Part shown: piece after piece, positions 9,368 to 20,649 of the stretch | How the letters are laid out: each line of letters begins with the position of its first letter | Numbering within the stretch: position 1 is the first letter of the stretch | From: Pegoplata infirma | Taxonomy: Eukaryota; Arthropoda; Insecta; Diptera; Anthomyiidae | DNA length: 64,000 nt | Reading direction: 5' to 3' | Assembly: GCA_963921195.1 (NCBI GenBank) | Contig: OY992540.1 | Location: 16,561,136-16,625,135 of the forward strand | Notes under the pieces: model-generated | What the model saw: the letters and a program-made list of their open reading frames with translations, nothing else | Database searches by the model: none | What the model was told of the DNA's origin: nothing | Made by a program: the position numbers and the translations under genes

Positions 9368-10212
9368 CATTAGAATTTATTGTTTTCCAATATCCAATAC
9401 AATTGATACTAATAATCACTATGTTAATGATGGTGATGATAAAGACGATGATGATGATGATTAAGATGATCTATTTACAAATACTTCTTCTTTTCAATTT
9501 TAAATTTAAACAACAACAAAATCAGCAAACAGAACAACAAAATCAACAACAATATTTATTATTATTATTAATAATTCAATTAGTATTTATTATAAAAACT
9601 TTATTATTATTAACAAAAAAGCAAAAACAACAACAACAACTTCAAGATAATGAAAATTTAGTAGTAATTTATAAATTTAAAAAATCTTTACTACAACAAC
9701 TGGCTTTTGTAGATCAAAATATTAATAATGATGCTACTATTAAACTTATTCCCATTTGTAAACCTTTTCCAACTCCTAAAACTAAAACTCCTTATGCCAT
9801 CTTTCAGCAACACTTGAAGTATTTTAAAGTGTTCCCTGATGATGATGATGTTGATGAGTTTAAAGAAATTATAAAACAAAAGACATTTTGGGTAATTTTC
9901 CAATTTAAAAATATTTTTAATATTCAAAATTATTTTCAAAATATAAATAATAATGCATTATTAATTTTTAATAATAATTGCAAATTAAAATTTGTATGGA
10001 TTTCAAAATTTGTTTCTTCTTTAGTAGAAAAAAACATCAAAAATACTAATAATAATTATAATTATATAAAATGCATTATTAATAAAATTTTTCTTGGCAT
10101 TATTAATAAAAATTTCTTGAAATTTTTAAAGGAGTTTTCTCTTAAACCTTTGAAAATAGCTGCTAATTTTATGGCATTAAATAATTTGAGCTCTAGAATA
10201 TTTCTAGAATAG
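9331..10212 (+). CDS. Adar: Candidate stop-readthrough extension of ADAR (293 codons)
   Basis: After the canonical TGA the same frame runs 293 codons without a stop, to TAG at 10210-10212. The conceptual peptide begins LLKFKKITNIQAALEF. It has a Met/Ile/Leu-rich segment (about residues 25-55), a Gln-rich tract near residues 60-75, a Leu/Ile-rich run, a more ordinary middle with ICKPFPTPKTKTPYAIFQQH and an Asp run, and an Asn/Lys/Ile-rich end. TTA, AAT and GAT runs are kept in the phase that avoids TAA, while the other two + frames are full of stops. That phase-keeping is unexpected for a 3' UTR. I recognise no domain. Alternatives are a chance open frame in a biased 3' UTR, or translation from a downstream Met such as ATG 9421. 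Known biology: UGA-C contexts support readthrough in many fly genes. Readthrough here is inference. Confidence 0.45.
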   Translation: MLKFKKITNIQAALEFIVFQYPIQLILIITMLMMVMIKTMMMMIKMIYLQILLLFNFKFKQQQNQQTEQQNQQQYLLLLLIIQLVFIIKTLLLLTKKQKQQQQLQDNENLVVIYKFKKSLLQQLAFVDQNINNDATIKLIPICKPFPTPKTKTPYAIFQQHLKYFKVFPDDDDVDEFKEIIKQKTFWVIFQFKNIFNIQNYFQNINNNALLIFNNNCKLKFVWISKFVSSLVEKNIKNTNNNYNYIKCIINKIFLGIINKNFLKFLKEFSLKPLKIAANFMALNNLSSRIFLE

Positions 10213-11173
10213 AATGTAGCTAAGATGCTGGAACTAAGTAAAGCAAGTATTATGGCGTTTTAGTCTAAAAAACCAAAACCGTTAATAACAAATTAAACAC
10301 AACAACAACACAAAAAAAATCAAACAAATTCTAAAAAAAAAACATAATTACATTATATAATTACATACATACTCTATATACTACAATACATTTACATAAT
10401 CATTACAAAACAAATTTTTTACATACAAAAAAAAAATACGTAATTTCAATTATAGAAAATATGAAAACTTAGTAATAGAGAATTTTCTTAATTTTTATTT
10501 TTTTTTTTTCATAATTATTTCCTTAGGTTACAGAAGACACGCAAACCATTACATTTTTCTAGACATGACTTAGGGTGTTTATTTTTTCAATTTTAATTAT
10601 TTTCAATTTTTTTACAATTTAAGCAATGCAAATTCTTTAAATTTGGAAAAACAATTAATTTTAAGATTTTTCACAGTTATAAAAATTAAATTCTTTTAAA
10701 TTTAAAACAAAAAAATAAATTGACAATTTCTTCAAAATCTCTTTCTGATGTTTTTAAAAAAAAAACAATTGAAATTTGAAGATTCCATTTTTAAATTTGA
10801 AAACTCCATTTTAATATTACACTCCATTTGAAATTATTATCATGTAAAATTTTTAAACGCACTTTCGAATTCAAAAAAATTAATAAAAATTTATAAAAAT
10901 TCGAAAAAGTACATTGATATTTGAAAAAAGTCTACTCAAAATTTGAAAAAGATCCATGGAAAAAGATTATATGAATTTTGAAAAACATTAATTAAAGTTC
11001 TAAAAATATCATGTAAAAAATTGACATTCGAAAACGTCAACAGAATTCGGAAAATGTCATGTTTAATTTGAAGCAGATCACCTTAATTTTGAAAAAAAAA
11101 CAAATAAATTTATGTTCGAAAAATTTAAAGTCGATTAGTATTTAAAAATTGAAATTCGAAAAACGTTAATTAC
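10213..11173 (+). other. Adar downstream / probable 3' UTR, no gene
   Basis: AT-rich sequence with CAA-rich stretches near 10300 and degenerate TTCGAA/TTTGAAAA-like simple sequence from about 10800. AATAAA at 10714-10719 is one possible polyadenylation signal, but such hexamers are expected by chance at this composition, so I cannot place the transcript end. Confidence 0.4.
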
Positions 11174-11724
11174 TAGGGATAAGATTTTCATGCACTAAAA
11201 ATCGAAAATATGCGCTAAAAAATTCAAAATATGCACTAAAAAACCTAAAAATATGCACTAAAAAACAAAATGTGTGCAATAAAAATCTTGTTTTCATAGG
11301 AAAACTTCTTGAAAAGCAAAAAATAACGCCGTGTTTATAGTAACATTTAAAACATTGTATAAACAATATTTTTTTTTTTTTTAAATTAAGAATATCTATA
11401 AAAAAAATATAAGAAAAAAATATAAAATATCTTATTTTCAAAATAAATTTTTAAAATTTAAAATAGTTTTTGAAACGAACAAATTTGAATGTGTTTTTGC
11501 TAATTTATACCAAAATATGCAAAAATATGCACTTAAAAGTTGGAAATATGCACAAAATATGCATTTAAAACCAAAATATGCAGAAATATGCATTTTCATC
11601 AAAATATGCAAAAACAAATCGATGCCATTTTAAGGCATATTTCTTGATTCGTAAAGATAATTGGTCGATATCGTTTTAAGACTATCGACAAAAAACATGC
11701 ATTTGCATGAAATTCTCATCCCTA
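11174..11724. mobile_element. hAT-like MITE J
   Basis: 551 bp with inverted ends TAGGGATAAGATTTTCATGC and, complementing the right end, TAGGGATGAGAATTTCATGC. TTAATTAC is duplicated exactly at 11166-11173 and 11725-11732. Subterminal AAATATGCACTAAAAAA motifs are repeated many times. A diverged relative lies at 32653-33087. Confidence 0.87.
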
Positions 11725-11732
11725 TTAATTAC

Positions 11733-12129
11733 TATTCAAAAAACATGTGTAATTTCGAATTTTAAAAATAATTTTTCAAATTTCATTTGATCTCTTTCAA
11801 ATTTGAATAGATTTTTTTTTGCGAATTTCAATAAAACCTTTTCCATTATATTTTTTTTTTTACAAATTTGGAAATAATTTTTTGAAATTTCCATTAAACC
11901 TTTTTGAATTTCAATAGATTTTTTTCGATTTTTTTTTTTAATTTTATTTTGAAATTATCTTTTTTGAAATAATTTTTTTTTTTTTCAAATTTCAATGTAA
12001 TTACACTTTCATGTGTAATTTTCGGCTGCATGTGTAATTGCTTCCATGTGTAATTTATGTGTAAAAATGTTTCCTTTATGCAAAACATTTTTTTTACATT
12101 TTTGGAATGACAAAACAAACAATTAATGA
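11733..12129. repeat. Degenerate AATTTCAAT-type low-complexity DNA
   Basis: AT-rich sequence dominated by TTTTTCGAATTTCAAT-like words, with a short run of CATGTGTAATTT repeats near 12008-12060. No gene seen. Confidence 0.5.
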
Positions 12130-13680
12130 AACTATGGAAATTTATTTTAAAAAAAGTACAATTTTGGTATTTTTTATCCAGAAATACTTTGTTGATAATT
12201 TTTATTGAAAAGTACTAAATATTTTGATACTATTAAAAAAAAAATTAAATCCAGACACATACTTTTTATGGTACTTATTAAAAAAGTATTTTTTTGGTAA
12301 AAAAAAAATAGTGCTTTGTAACAAAAGTGTGAAAATAGTACTAAAGTATAATAATTATTATAAAACCTCCACAAAAGTATTTTTTTATAAAAAAATACCA
12401 AAAGAGCACATTTTAATAAAAAAAGTACCAAAATAGCATATATTGATAAAAAAAAAGTATCAACATTTTACTTTTTAATAAGAAGGAACAAAATGGAATT
12501 TTTTTAATAAAATGGTGCTTTTTTATAAAAATCACAAAAATAGTACTTTTAAAAATGTACCAAAATAGTACATTTAAAGAAAGTACCAAATTAGTACTTT
12601 TTAAAAAAGTACCAAAATGATACTTTTTAAAAAAGTACCAAAATGATACTTTTTAAAAAAGTACCAAAATGATACTTTTTAAAAAGTACCAAAATAGTAT
12701 TTTTTTGTAAAAAGAACTTAAAAGTACCAAAAAAAAAACTTTTTTAAAATCAATACTTTAGTACTTTTTAAAAAAGTACCAAAATAGTGCTTCTTATTAA
12801 AAGTACTTTTTATATTTTTTTAATAAAATGATACTTTTTTTATAAAAATTACTTAAATAGTACTTCTTGAAAAAGTATCAAAATAGTAATTTTCAAAAAA
12901 GTACCAAAGAAGTACTTTGTAAAAAAGTACCAAAAAAGTACATTTTTAAAAGCACAAAAAAAGCAGTTTTTAAAAAAGTATTAAAATAGTACATTTTAAA
13001 AAAGTACCAAAGTAGTAGTTTTTAAAAAAGTTCCAAAATAATACTTTTTAAAAAAGTACCAAAATAATATTTTTTTGTAAAAAGAACTTAATAAAGTACC
13101 AAAAAAAAAAAACTTTTTTAAAAGTAAGTACTTTAGTACTTTTTAAAAAAATATCAAAATAGTGCTTTTTTATTAAAAGTACTTATTATATTTTTTTTAA
13201 TAAAATGGTCCTCTTTTATAAAAATCACTAAAATAGTACTTTTTGAAAAAGTACCAAATAGTTCTTTTTAAAAAAGTACCAAAATAGTAATTTTTTTGTA
13301 AAAAGAACTTAAAAGTACCAAAAAAAAAACTTTTTTAATATAAGTACTTTAGTACCTTTTAAAAAAGTACCAAAATAGTGCTTTTTATTAAAAAAGTACT
13401 TTTTTTAAAGTACCAAAATAGTTGTTTTTAAAAAAATACCAAAGAAGTACTTTTTAAAAAAGTACTTTTTTAAAAGTACAAAAAAGCACTTTTTAAAAAT
13501 GTACCAAAATATTACATTTTAAGAAAGTACCAAAGTAGTACTTTTTAAAAAATGAAATATTATGAAATATATATTTTGGTACCTTTTATTAAAATGTTAT
13601 ACTTTGACTACTCTTATCTACAATGTTAGTACTTTTTATCAAAAAGTACTACTTTGGCACTTCTTATTTAAGATTGTTGC
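12130..13680. repeat. GTAC-palindrome minisatellite
   Basis: About 1.5 kb of degenerate units near 26 bp built from AAAAAAGTACCAAAATAGTA and TACTTTTTAAAAAAGTAC. Each unit holds a near-perfect palindrome (GTACTTTTTAAAAAAGTAC type). Higher-order copies are visible: the segment near 12700-12810 recurs near 13080-13190 and 13300-13400. Confidence 0.8.
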
Positions 13681-14662
13681 TAAAAAATTTTCAAATTAAT
13701 AAAAGTTTTGTTTCAAATTACTTTTTTGATGATTAAAAAAAGTTAAAGAAATTACATGTGTAATTTAAGGTTTCCTAAGTAATTTTGATAACATCCATGT
13801 GTAATTTAAATTTCTTTAGTGGCAACACTAATTGAATTGATCATTTTCGAATATAATTTTTTTTTTTTTACAAATTTACAAATAGTTTTTTAAAATTTCA
13901 ATTGACTGTTTTCGAATTTCAATAGATCGATCTTTTTCGAAATTATTTTTTTTCTACAAATTTCAGTTGATCTTTTTTAGTTTAAAATAATCTCTTTCAA
14001 AATTATTTTTTTTTATACAAATTTCAGTTTTAAATTTGAAATGATCTTTTTGACCTCCAAATGAGATTTTCGAATTTTATTTATTTGCATTTTGTATTTT
14101 CATTTGATCTTTTTCGATTTAAATAAAATTTTTCGAACTTTTATTGATTTATTTCGAGTTTTTCGAACTACTTTTGATATTTTTTAATGTCCATTAAAAA
14201 AATGTAATTGATCTTTGAATTTTTATTGATTTTTTCGAATTTCATTTAAACCCAAAATAATAAAACAATTGATCTACGAAAAATCAAAGAAAATTTAAAA
14301 GTTATCAATTGATCAAAAATTTCCATTGAAATTTAGAAGAGATCAACCAGAAACGCCTATTGAATTTTGAAAGACCACTGGAAATTGAAAAAAAAATCAA
14401 TTAAGATTGATTTTCAATTAAAATATCAATAAATATTTGATAAAGATCCATTCAGATTTTTAAAAATAAGTAAATGATCAACTAAAACTCGAAAAAATAT
14501 CAATTGAACTTCGAAAAAAAGGTCGAAAAATCAGTGGAAATTTGAAAAATATCAACTGAAACTCAAAAAAGATCATTTGATAATATTTCGTATAAAAACT
14601 TACTTTTAAAACTAAAAAAACTGAATTTTGACATAAATAACATAATTTGAATTCGAGTTAGG
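13681..14662. repeat. Low-complexity TTCGAATTTCAATTGATC region
   Basis: Repeated short words such as GAATTTCAATTGATCTTTTT, and from about 14270 their complement. The change of strand makes this a loose, decayed inverted repeat. No coding evidence. Confidence 0.5.
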
Positions 14663-14664
14663 TA

Positions 14665-14928
14665 CACACAAAAAAAATTTCCCATGAACGGCTTTCATAG
14701 TATTTATGAACAAATTCATAAAGTTTATTAACTTTTTCATAATACTTATAAACTTTTTCAAAGTATTTATGAATAAATCGAAATATGTGAAATTTAAGAA
14801 CTATTTAACATTTTTTCATAAATACTTTAAAAAAGTTCAAAAATTTAATGAAAAAGTTCATAATATTTATGTATTCGTTCATTAATACTATGAATTTCGT
14901 TCGTTGACAAATATTTTTTTTTTCTGTG
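14665..14928. mobile_element. Short TA-flanked MITE G
   Basis: 264 bp. Inverted ends CACACAAAAAAAATT and AAATATTTTTTTTTTCTGTG are flanked by TA (14663-14664, 14929-14930). The inside is packed with inverted copies of ATAGTATTTATGAAC and CATAAATACT, so most of it can fold on itself. Confidence 0.7.
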
Positions 14929-14930
14929 TA

Positions 14931-15649
14931 TAAAACAAAAATACTTATTGTTAGAACTTTGTAAACTTACCTTAGTTTTAGAAAAAAAATATCGTTTAAA
15001 GAACCATTTCCATTTCTTACAAATTTTGAATTAAAATTTTCAGCATAATTTGAATACGTCTTAAGCTTAGGAACAAATTGACTTTTAGAATTTTTGAAAA
15101 TTACCCTTAGTATTAAATAACTTGATTAAGAAACTTTCCTAGTGTCTTAATCATTTTTGAATTACAAGTTTTGACCAATCATTGTATGTAATTATTAAAT
15201 TCATTTATTTATAGTTTACACATTTATATTTTTCATTTTATTTATAGTTTAAACTAGGACTTGTGTAATAAAATTTAAGTTTCTTTATAATTTAATTTTT
15301 ATTTTTTTTTTTTTTATTTCTTTTGTTATTTACTGATATGTATTAATAAAATCCTCTTTTTGTTTTTGTAATAAATCCTTGTGTGTTTTAATTTAAATTT
15401 TATGTTATAGAAATTTTGTTAAAGTTTTGTAACAAAATTTTTGTTTAAAATTTTGTATAAAAATTTAAGAAAATTTAAAAAGTTTAATTTATCCGAGTTT
15501 AAAAACTTTTAATGAGGACTATAAGATGTTGTCTTTTTTTAAATAAAATTTTTCGTGTGTTTTGGTAGGGCTTTTTTTAATGTTTTGAGTTTTATACCTA
15601 CAAATAAGAAGTCACTTAAAAAAAACTTTTTTAACTTTTAAGCTGAATT
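14931..15649. other. AT-rich intergenic DNA, no gene
   Basis: Only AT-rich sequence without recognised motifs. The related words AAATTTTTGTTTAAAATTTTG and similar are low complexity. Confidence 0.4.
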
Positions 15650-15781
15650 CACAATGACGGAGTACTCTGTGCCAGAGAGTGGATTTTGTTACTTTCTCTT
15701 TCACACTTACACATTTTTTGTACAATGTCGTCTTTAGTTTTAGAGATCATTCTCTGTAGTACAGAGTACTCCGACATTGTG
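15650..15781. mobile_element. 132-bp hairpin MITE
   Basis: Inverted ends CACAATGACGGAGTACTCTG and CAGAGTACTCCGACATTGTG, separated by about 85 bp. No target duplication was resolved. It lies just left of the CCCGGCTAAAAAT composite. Confidence 0.6.
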
Positions 15782-15954
15782 TCGGAGCCTTTAAAAATAT
15801 TGAAGTTTTGATCTTAAGTGCCCGGCTAAAAATGTTGTATATCATCATATATAATATCATATATGAGACCATATACAGTATCATATATAGTATCAAATAT
15901 GGTCTCATATATGAACATATTCCAAAATTGGCGCTTATATAAGACACGATCAAA

Positions 15955-17944
15955 CAGTGGCGTATACAGGGGGGGGGGGGGGCCGGGGGCCCGGGCCCCC
16001 CCCCGAAATGATTTTATAAATTTCAGGATTTGGTATCAAATAACAAGTACTATATTAAAAATCTTCTTGAAAAAAATAGGAAACCATTTAAGAATCTAAA
16101 ACTTTTGGAAGAAAAATGTTTTGAAACTGAAAATTTTAGTGTTCTGAAATCTGAAAATTTTTTCTTAGAATTTGAAACTTTTCAACTTAAGATTCTAATG
16201 AAAAAATATCTTATAACCTGAAGTTTTATATACACAAAAAATGGACCTAATTGTAAGTAAAATGTAGTCAAAAATTTTCAGAACGAGACTATTTCTTAAA
16301 AAAAATGTCTCAGAATCAAAGACTTTTTTATAGGAATAATGCCTTAAAATATTAGCCCTTTTCGCAGAATCTAAGACTTTTTCTATAGGAAAAATTTCAG
16401 AATCTAAGGCTTTTCTAGAAAAATGTTTCAGAATATGAGGCTTTTCTATATGAAAAATGTTTCAGAATCTGAGAACTTTCTATAGGAATAATGTCTCTGA
16501 ATCTGAAAAATGTCTCAACATCTAAAATTTTTTCTATAAAAAAATTCTTAGAATCTGAAGCTTTTCTATATGAAAAATGTTTTAGAATCTGAGATCTTTC
16601 TATAGGAATAATGTCTCTGAATCTGAGAATTTTTCTTACAATCTAGAAAATTGTCTCAGAATTTAGACTTTTTTTACGAAAAATGTTTTAGAATCAACGA
16701 ATTTTTCTTAAGGAAAATTATCTCAAAATCTAAGATTTTGTATGTAGGAAAAATGTATCAGAGAGTCTCTGACAGAGACACAAGCTGAGACTTTTTGTAT
16801 TGAAAAATGCTAAAAATCTGAGACTTTTTCTATTGTAAAAATCTCTTTTTCTATAAGAATAATGTCTCAGAATCTGAGCATTTTTCTATGGGAAAAATAT
16901 TTCTGAATCTGGGACTTTTTCTTTTGGAAAAATGTCTCAGAATCTGAGGTTTTTTTTATATGAAAAATGTTTCAGAATCTGACAATTTCCTATAGGCAAA
17001 ATGTCCCAGAATCTGAGACTTGTTCTATAGAAAAGTGTTTAAGCATCTTGAGACTTTTTCAATAGGAAAAATGTCTCAGAATCTGAGAAATTTTCTGTAG
17101 AAAAAATGTCTGAGAATCTGAGACATTTTCTATAGGAAAAATGTCGAAGAATCTGAGACTTTTTCTATAAGAATCTTACCCTTTCCGTATGAAAAATGTC
17201 TCAGAATTAGAAACTCTTTCTATAGGAAAAATGTCTAAGAATCTGAGACTATTTCTATACGAATAATGTCTATGAATCTTAGACTTTTTCTATAGGAAAA
17301 TTTTCTCAGAATCCGAGAGTTTTTCTTTAGGAAAATGTTTTAGAATCAAAGACTTTTTATACTTTTTTCTTTTTAAAAAGGTGTCAGAATGTGAATCATT
17401 TTTTTATAGAAAAACGAAGATCTAAAACTTTTTGTGTAGAATGTTTCAGAATCTGAGAAAAACCAGAAATATCTAAGTTTATGGGAAAATGTCTAACAAC
17501 CGGAGTCTTTTCTTTTGAAAAAGCATTTTATGAATATGTTTATAGAATCATTTTTTTAAGTGACTTTTTCCAAAAAACGTTTTCCATTGAAAATATGATG
17601 TAACAAAAACTGGAAATTGTCATAGAATCTTAGACTTTTCTTTGAAAAAAAATTTCAGACTCTGATAATCTTCTTTGTAAAAATGTATCAGCATCTGATA
17701 CAATTCACACTTTAAAAAAAGGCTTAAGTCTTTCAAAAAATTTTAAAATATAAAAAAAAATATTTTTTTTTCCCCCAACAGTTTTAAACTTGCACAAAAA
17801 TGAAGAATCTGATTGTGTTGCATTCAGTTCAAAGAAAATATCGAGAAAAATTCTGAATCATGTGCTGTTATGTAAATTTTTTGTAAAAAAAAATTTCAAA
17901 AAATGTTGGGCCCCCACCGAAATAAAATCCTGGATACGCCCCTG
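15955..17944. mobile_element. hAT-like element Q
   Basis: 1,990 bp. Inverted ends CAGTGGCGTATACAGG and CCTGGATACGCCCCTG are flanked by CGATCAAA (15947-15954) and CGATCATA (17945-17952), a 7-of-8 match to an 8-bp target duplication. The left end continues into a 36-nt G/C-only tract (15969-16004). Most of the interior is minisatellite A. No transposase reading was found. Confidence 0.75.
16290..17700 (+). repeat. Minisatellite A block inside element Q
   Basis: About 40 decayed units of the AAATGTCTCAGAATCTGAGA / CTTTTTCTATAGGAAAAA form. Here the unit has TATAGG where the large array has TATATGG. The block fills the body of a transposon, so the transposon could carry it around. Confidence 0.8.
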
Positions 17945-18876
17945 CGATCATATATGATGCAATATATGTGATCATATATTAGATCATATATTGAATCATA
18001 TATTGGATCATATATTGAATCATATATTGGATCATATATGATGTTGTTTTTAATTTGTTTTACATTATTTTTAATATTTTTATTTATTTTTTCATCTTAA
18101 ACTATATTTAATAGATTATTATGTATACATTCACCAGAATTGCAAACGATGTACGTAAGTATAATTAAAAATAAAAAAATATTTTTTTATTCATTACTGG
18201 TGTTTTTTAAATATTTTAATGGACACCTTTAGTTTGATGATTTTGATTATTTTGTTACTATCGTTTGCATTTTTGGTGACCATAATATATATATAATTAA
18301 ACTTATTGATACGAGAATACATTTTGATATTCAAAAAATAAATATATAAAGTCTTTCGATTGATATCAATTACGAAAGATGGGAACAAAGGGCTTATTAC
18401 AGGAACGATGATTTCCTTTGTGTTTTCTTGTTTTAATGTTAATTTCGATTACCTTCAGACTTAGCGTTTTTGTTAAAAAAGTCAAAATCTAAAAAAAAAA
18501 AATATAAAATAATATTAGTTATATAAGATATTTCTAGAATTTTTATTGTATTGAATTATTACCAACAACAGCATTTGGTGCTAATGGGTTAATGATAACA
18601 CAAATATCATTTAACGAAACAACCATGTACCTTTAAAGATTGGCTTAATACTGCTAGATACATACATGTTAATGGAGTGTATTTTGTAAGGACCATGGGG
18701 TGCTTAAGGCCATGCATGCTTTTTACTTAAAGATATATTGCCTTTCAGAACTCCATTGATAAAACATTAAAAATTATTCCATATTCCTTTTTTATTCCAG
18801 AAAAAAAGAACTTGTTACTACTAAATGCATGTTTTTTACTCAAAATTTTTAGTAGGCAGATAATTACTTAAGACTT

Positions 18877-20555
18877 CACAGAAAAAAATTGAAATGAATT
18901 TCAATTACGAAATTCGTTGATTCAATTAAAAAATTAATTGAAGTCGGACCTATCACGAAAATGCGCATATTAATTAAAAAAAATTTTAGTAAATAATTGA
19001 AACTATTTCAATTAAACTTTTAATAACTTTTTTAAAAAAAGTTTATTGAAGATAATTTAAAAATTTAATTAAAATTTTAATTAAATGAATTAAAGATTTT
19101 ATTGAATATGAAGCTAAAATTCAATTAAAATTGTAATTGAATAAATTACACGGATAATTGAAAACGAAAATAAAAATGAATTAAAATTTTAATTGATTGA
19201 ATTAATTTATTTAATTGAAATAAAACCAAAAATCAATTAAACTTTTAAATAAATAAATTAAAATATTTAATAAAAATAAAAATATTTTTGTTATATTTTT
19301 CAATATTTTTTTATTACATTAAAATTTAAATGACATCAAACCTGACAATTTTTCACACAATTGTATGTAGCCAAGAAGGGAAGTAGTTTGCCAACGCAGC
19401 AAATTTCACCAGATTGCACTAAAAAAAATTGGTGTCAGTAAATATATTTTCTAGAAAGTAAAAAAAAATAAATTTTTATTAGTTTTTTTTTAATTTTCTA
19501 ATGGCCGAGACGAGTAGTAGTTTACCAAAACTAAATTTTTTATGGCATTTTTTTTTAAATTGTATACAAATGATCACAATCAACTTTAAAATTGTACACT
19601 TTTTTACACTGTTTTATGAATTTAAGTTAATTTGTTTTAAATCAATAAACAAAAATCAAAAAAATACAAATTTAATTGCTTTACTTACTTTTTTATAGTC
19701 TTGGAACTCCCAAAAATATCAGCCTTTGACCCTTTTAGGTACTGTTTGATGTTTTCTTGAGATTTCCGTCTTTCTGCTAAAATAAAGAAAAAAAAATACA
19801 AATTAAATATACAGATTTTAAATAAATTTTTTTTCTATACTTACTTTAATTATTCCACAACAATTGCTTCAGTACAGTTGCTTCAGTAACAAGTGTTATT
19901 GCAATTTTTTATTTTCTTTAAAATACCAGTGATGTTATAACGGGAATAAGAAGCACATACACAAAACAACAACAACATTTCTTTGGCAAATATTTTAATG
20001 TGTAGAGAAAAACACAAAAAGAGCGTACGATATGTTTGGTACAGCAAACTGACATGCAAAGAAATAAGAGGGTTGTTTTTTTTTGCATTGTTTTAAAAAA
20101 GAGCAAAAGAATCAATTAAAAAAATAATTGAATCAATTAAAATATTTAATTGAATATCAATTTAAAGTGAATTAAAGTTGAATTAAAAAATAAAATTGGA
20201 TATTTTTTCTGTACATAAACGTAAATAACTTTATCCGCAACGACCACTCGCTTCAAAGAAATAAATAAAACTGAAAGTTGTTGTGTAGAATTTCGTATGT
20301 ATTCATTTGCACCACCAAAGTACAATACAATAACACTAAAGGTTTTTTTTTTTGTTTTTTGCATTTTTTTTATGCGTTGACTACTAATACCAATGCATAC
20401 AAAACCTGTTTTGTTTGTTTTATTTGTTTTGTTTTCAGTAAAGTTATGCATTCAATTAAAACATTAATTGAATCAATTAAAATGTTTAATTAAAGTTAAA
20501 TTTAAAATCAAAACCATTTTTAATTGAAAAAATAAGTTCGATATTATTTTCTGTG
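18877..20555. mobile_element. Inverted-repeat element I
   Basis: Left end CACAGAAAAAAATTGAA and right end TTATTTTCTGTG are inverted, flanked by TT on both sides. Subterminal zones repeat AATTGAATCAATTAAAAT. I see no transposase domain; the reading frames in 19500-20500 look random. Confidence 0.5.
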
Positions 20556-20649
20556 TTCGATTAAAAGCAATATATTTAGAAGTATGTATTTTATCTTTCT
20601 GGGTTATGTGTGTAACGATATTTGAAGGATAGGGATAAGAAACTATTTT

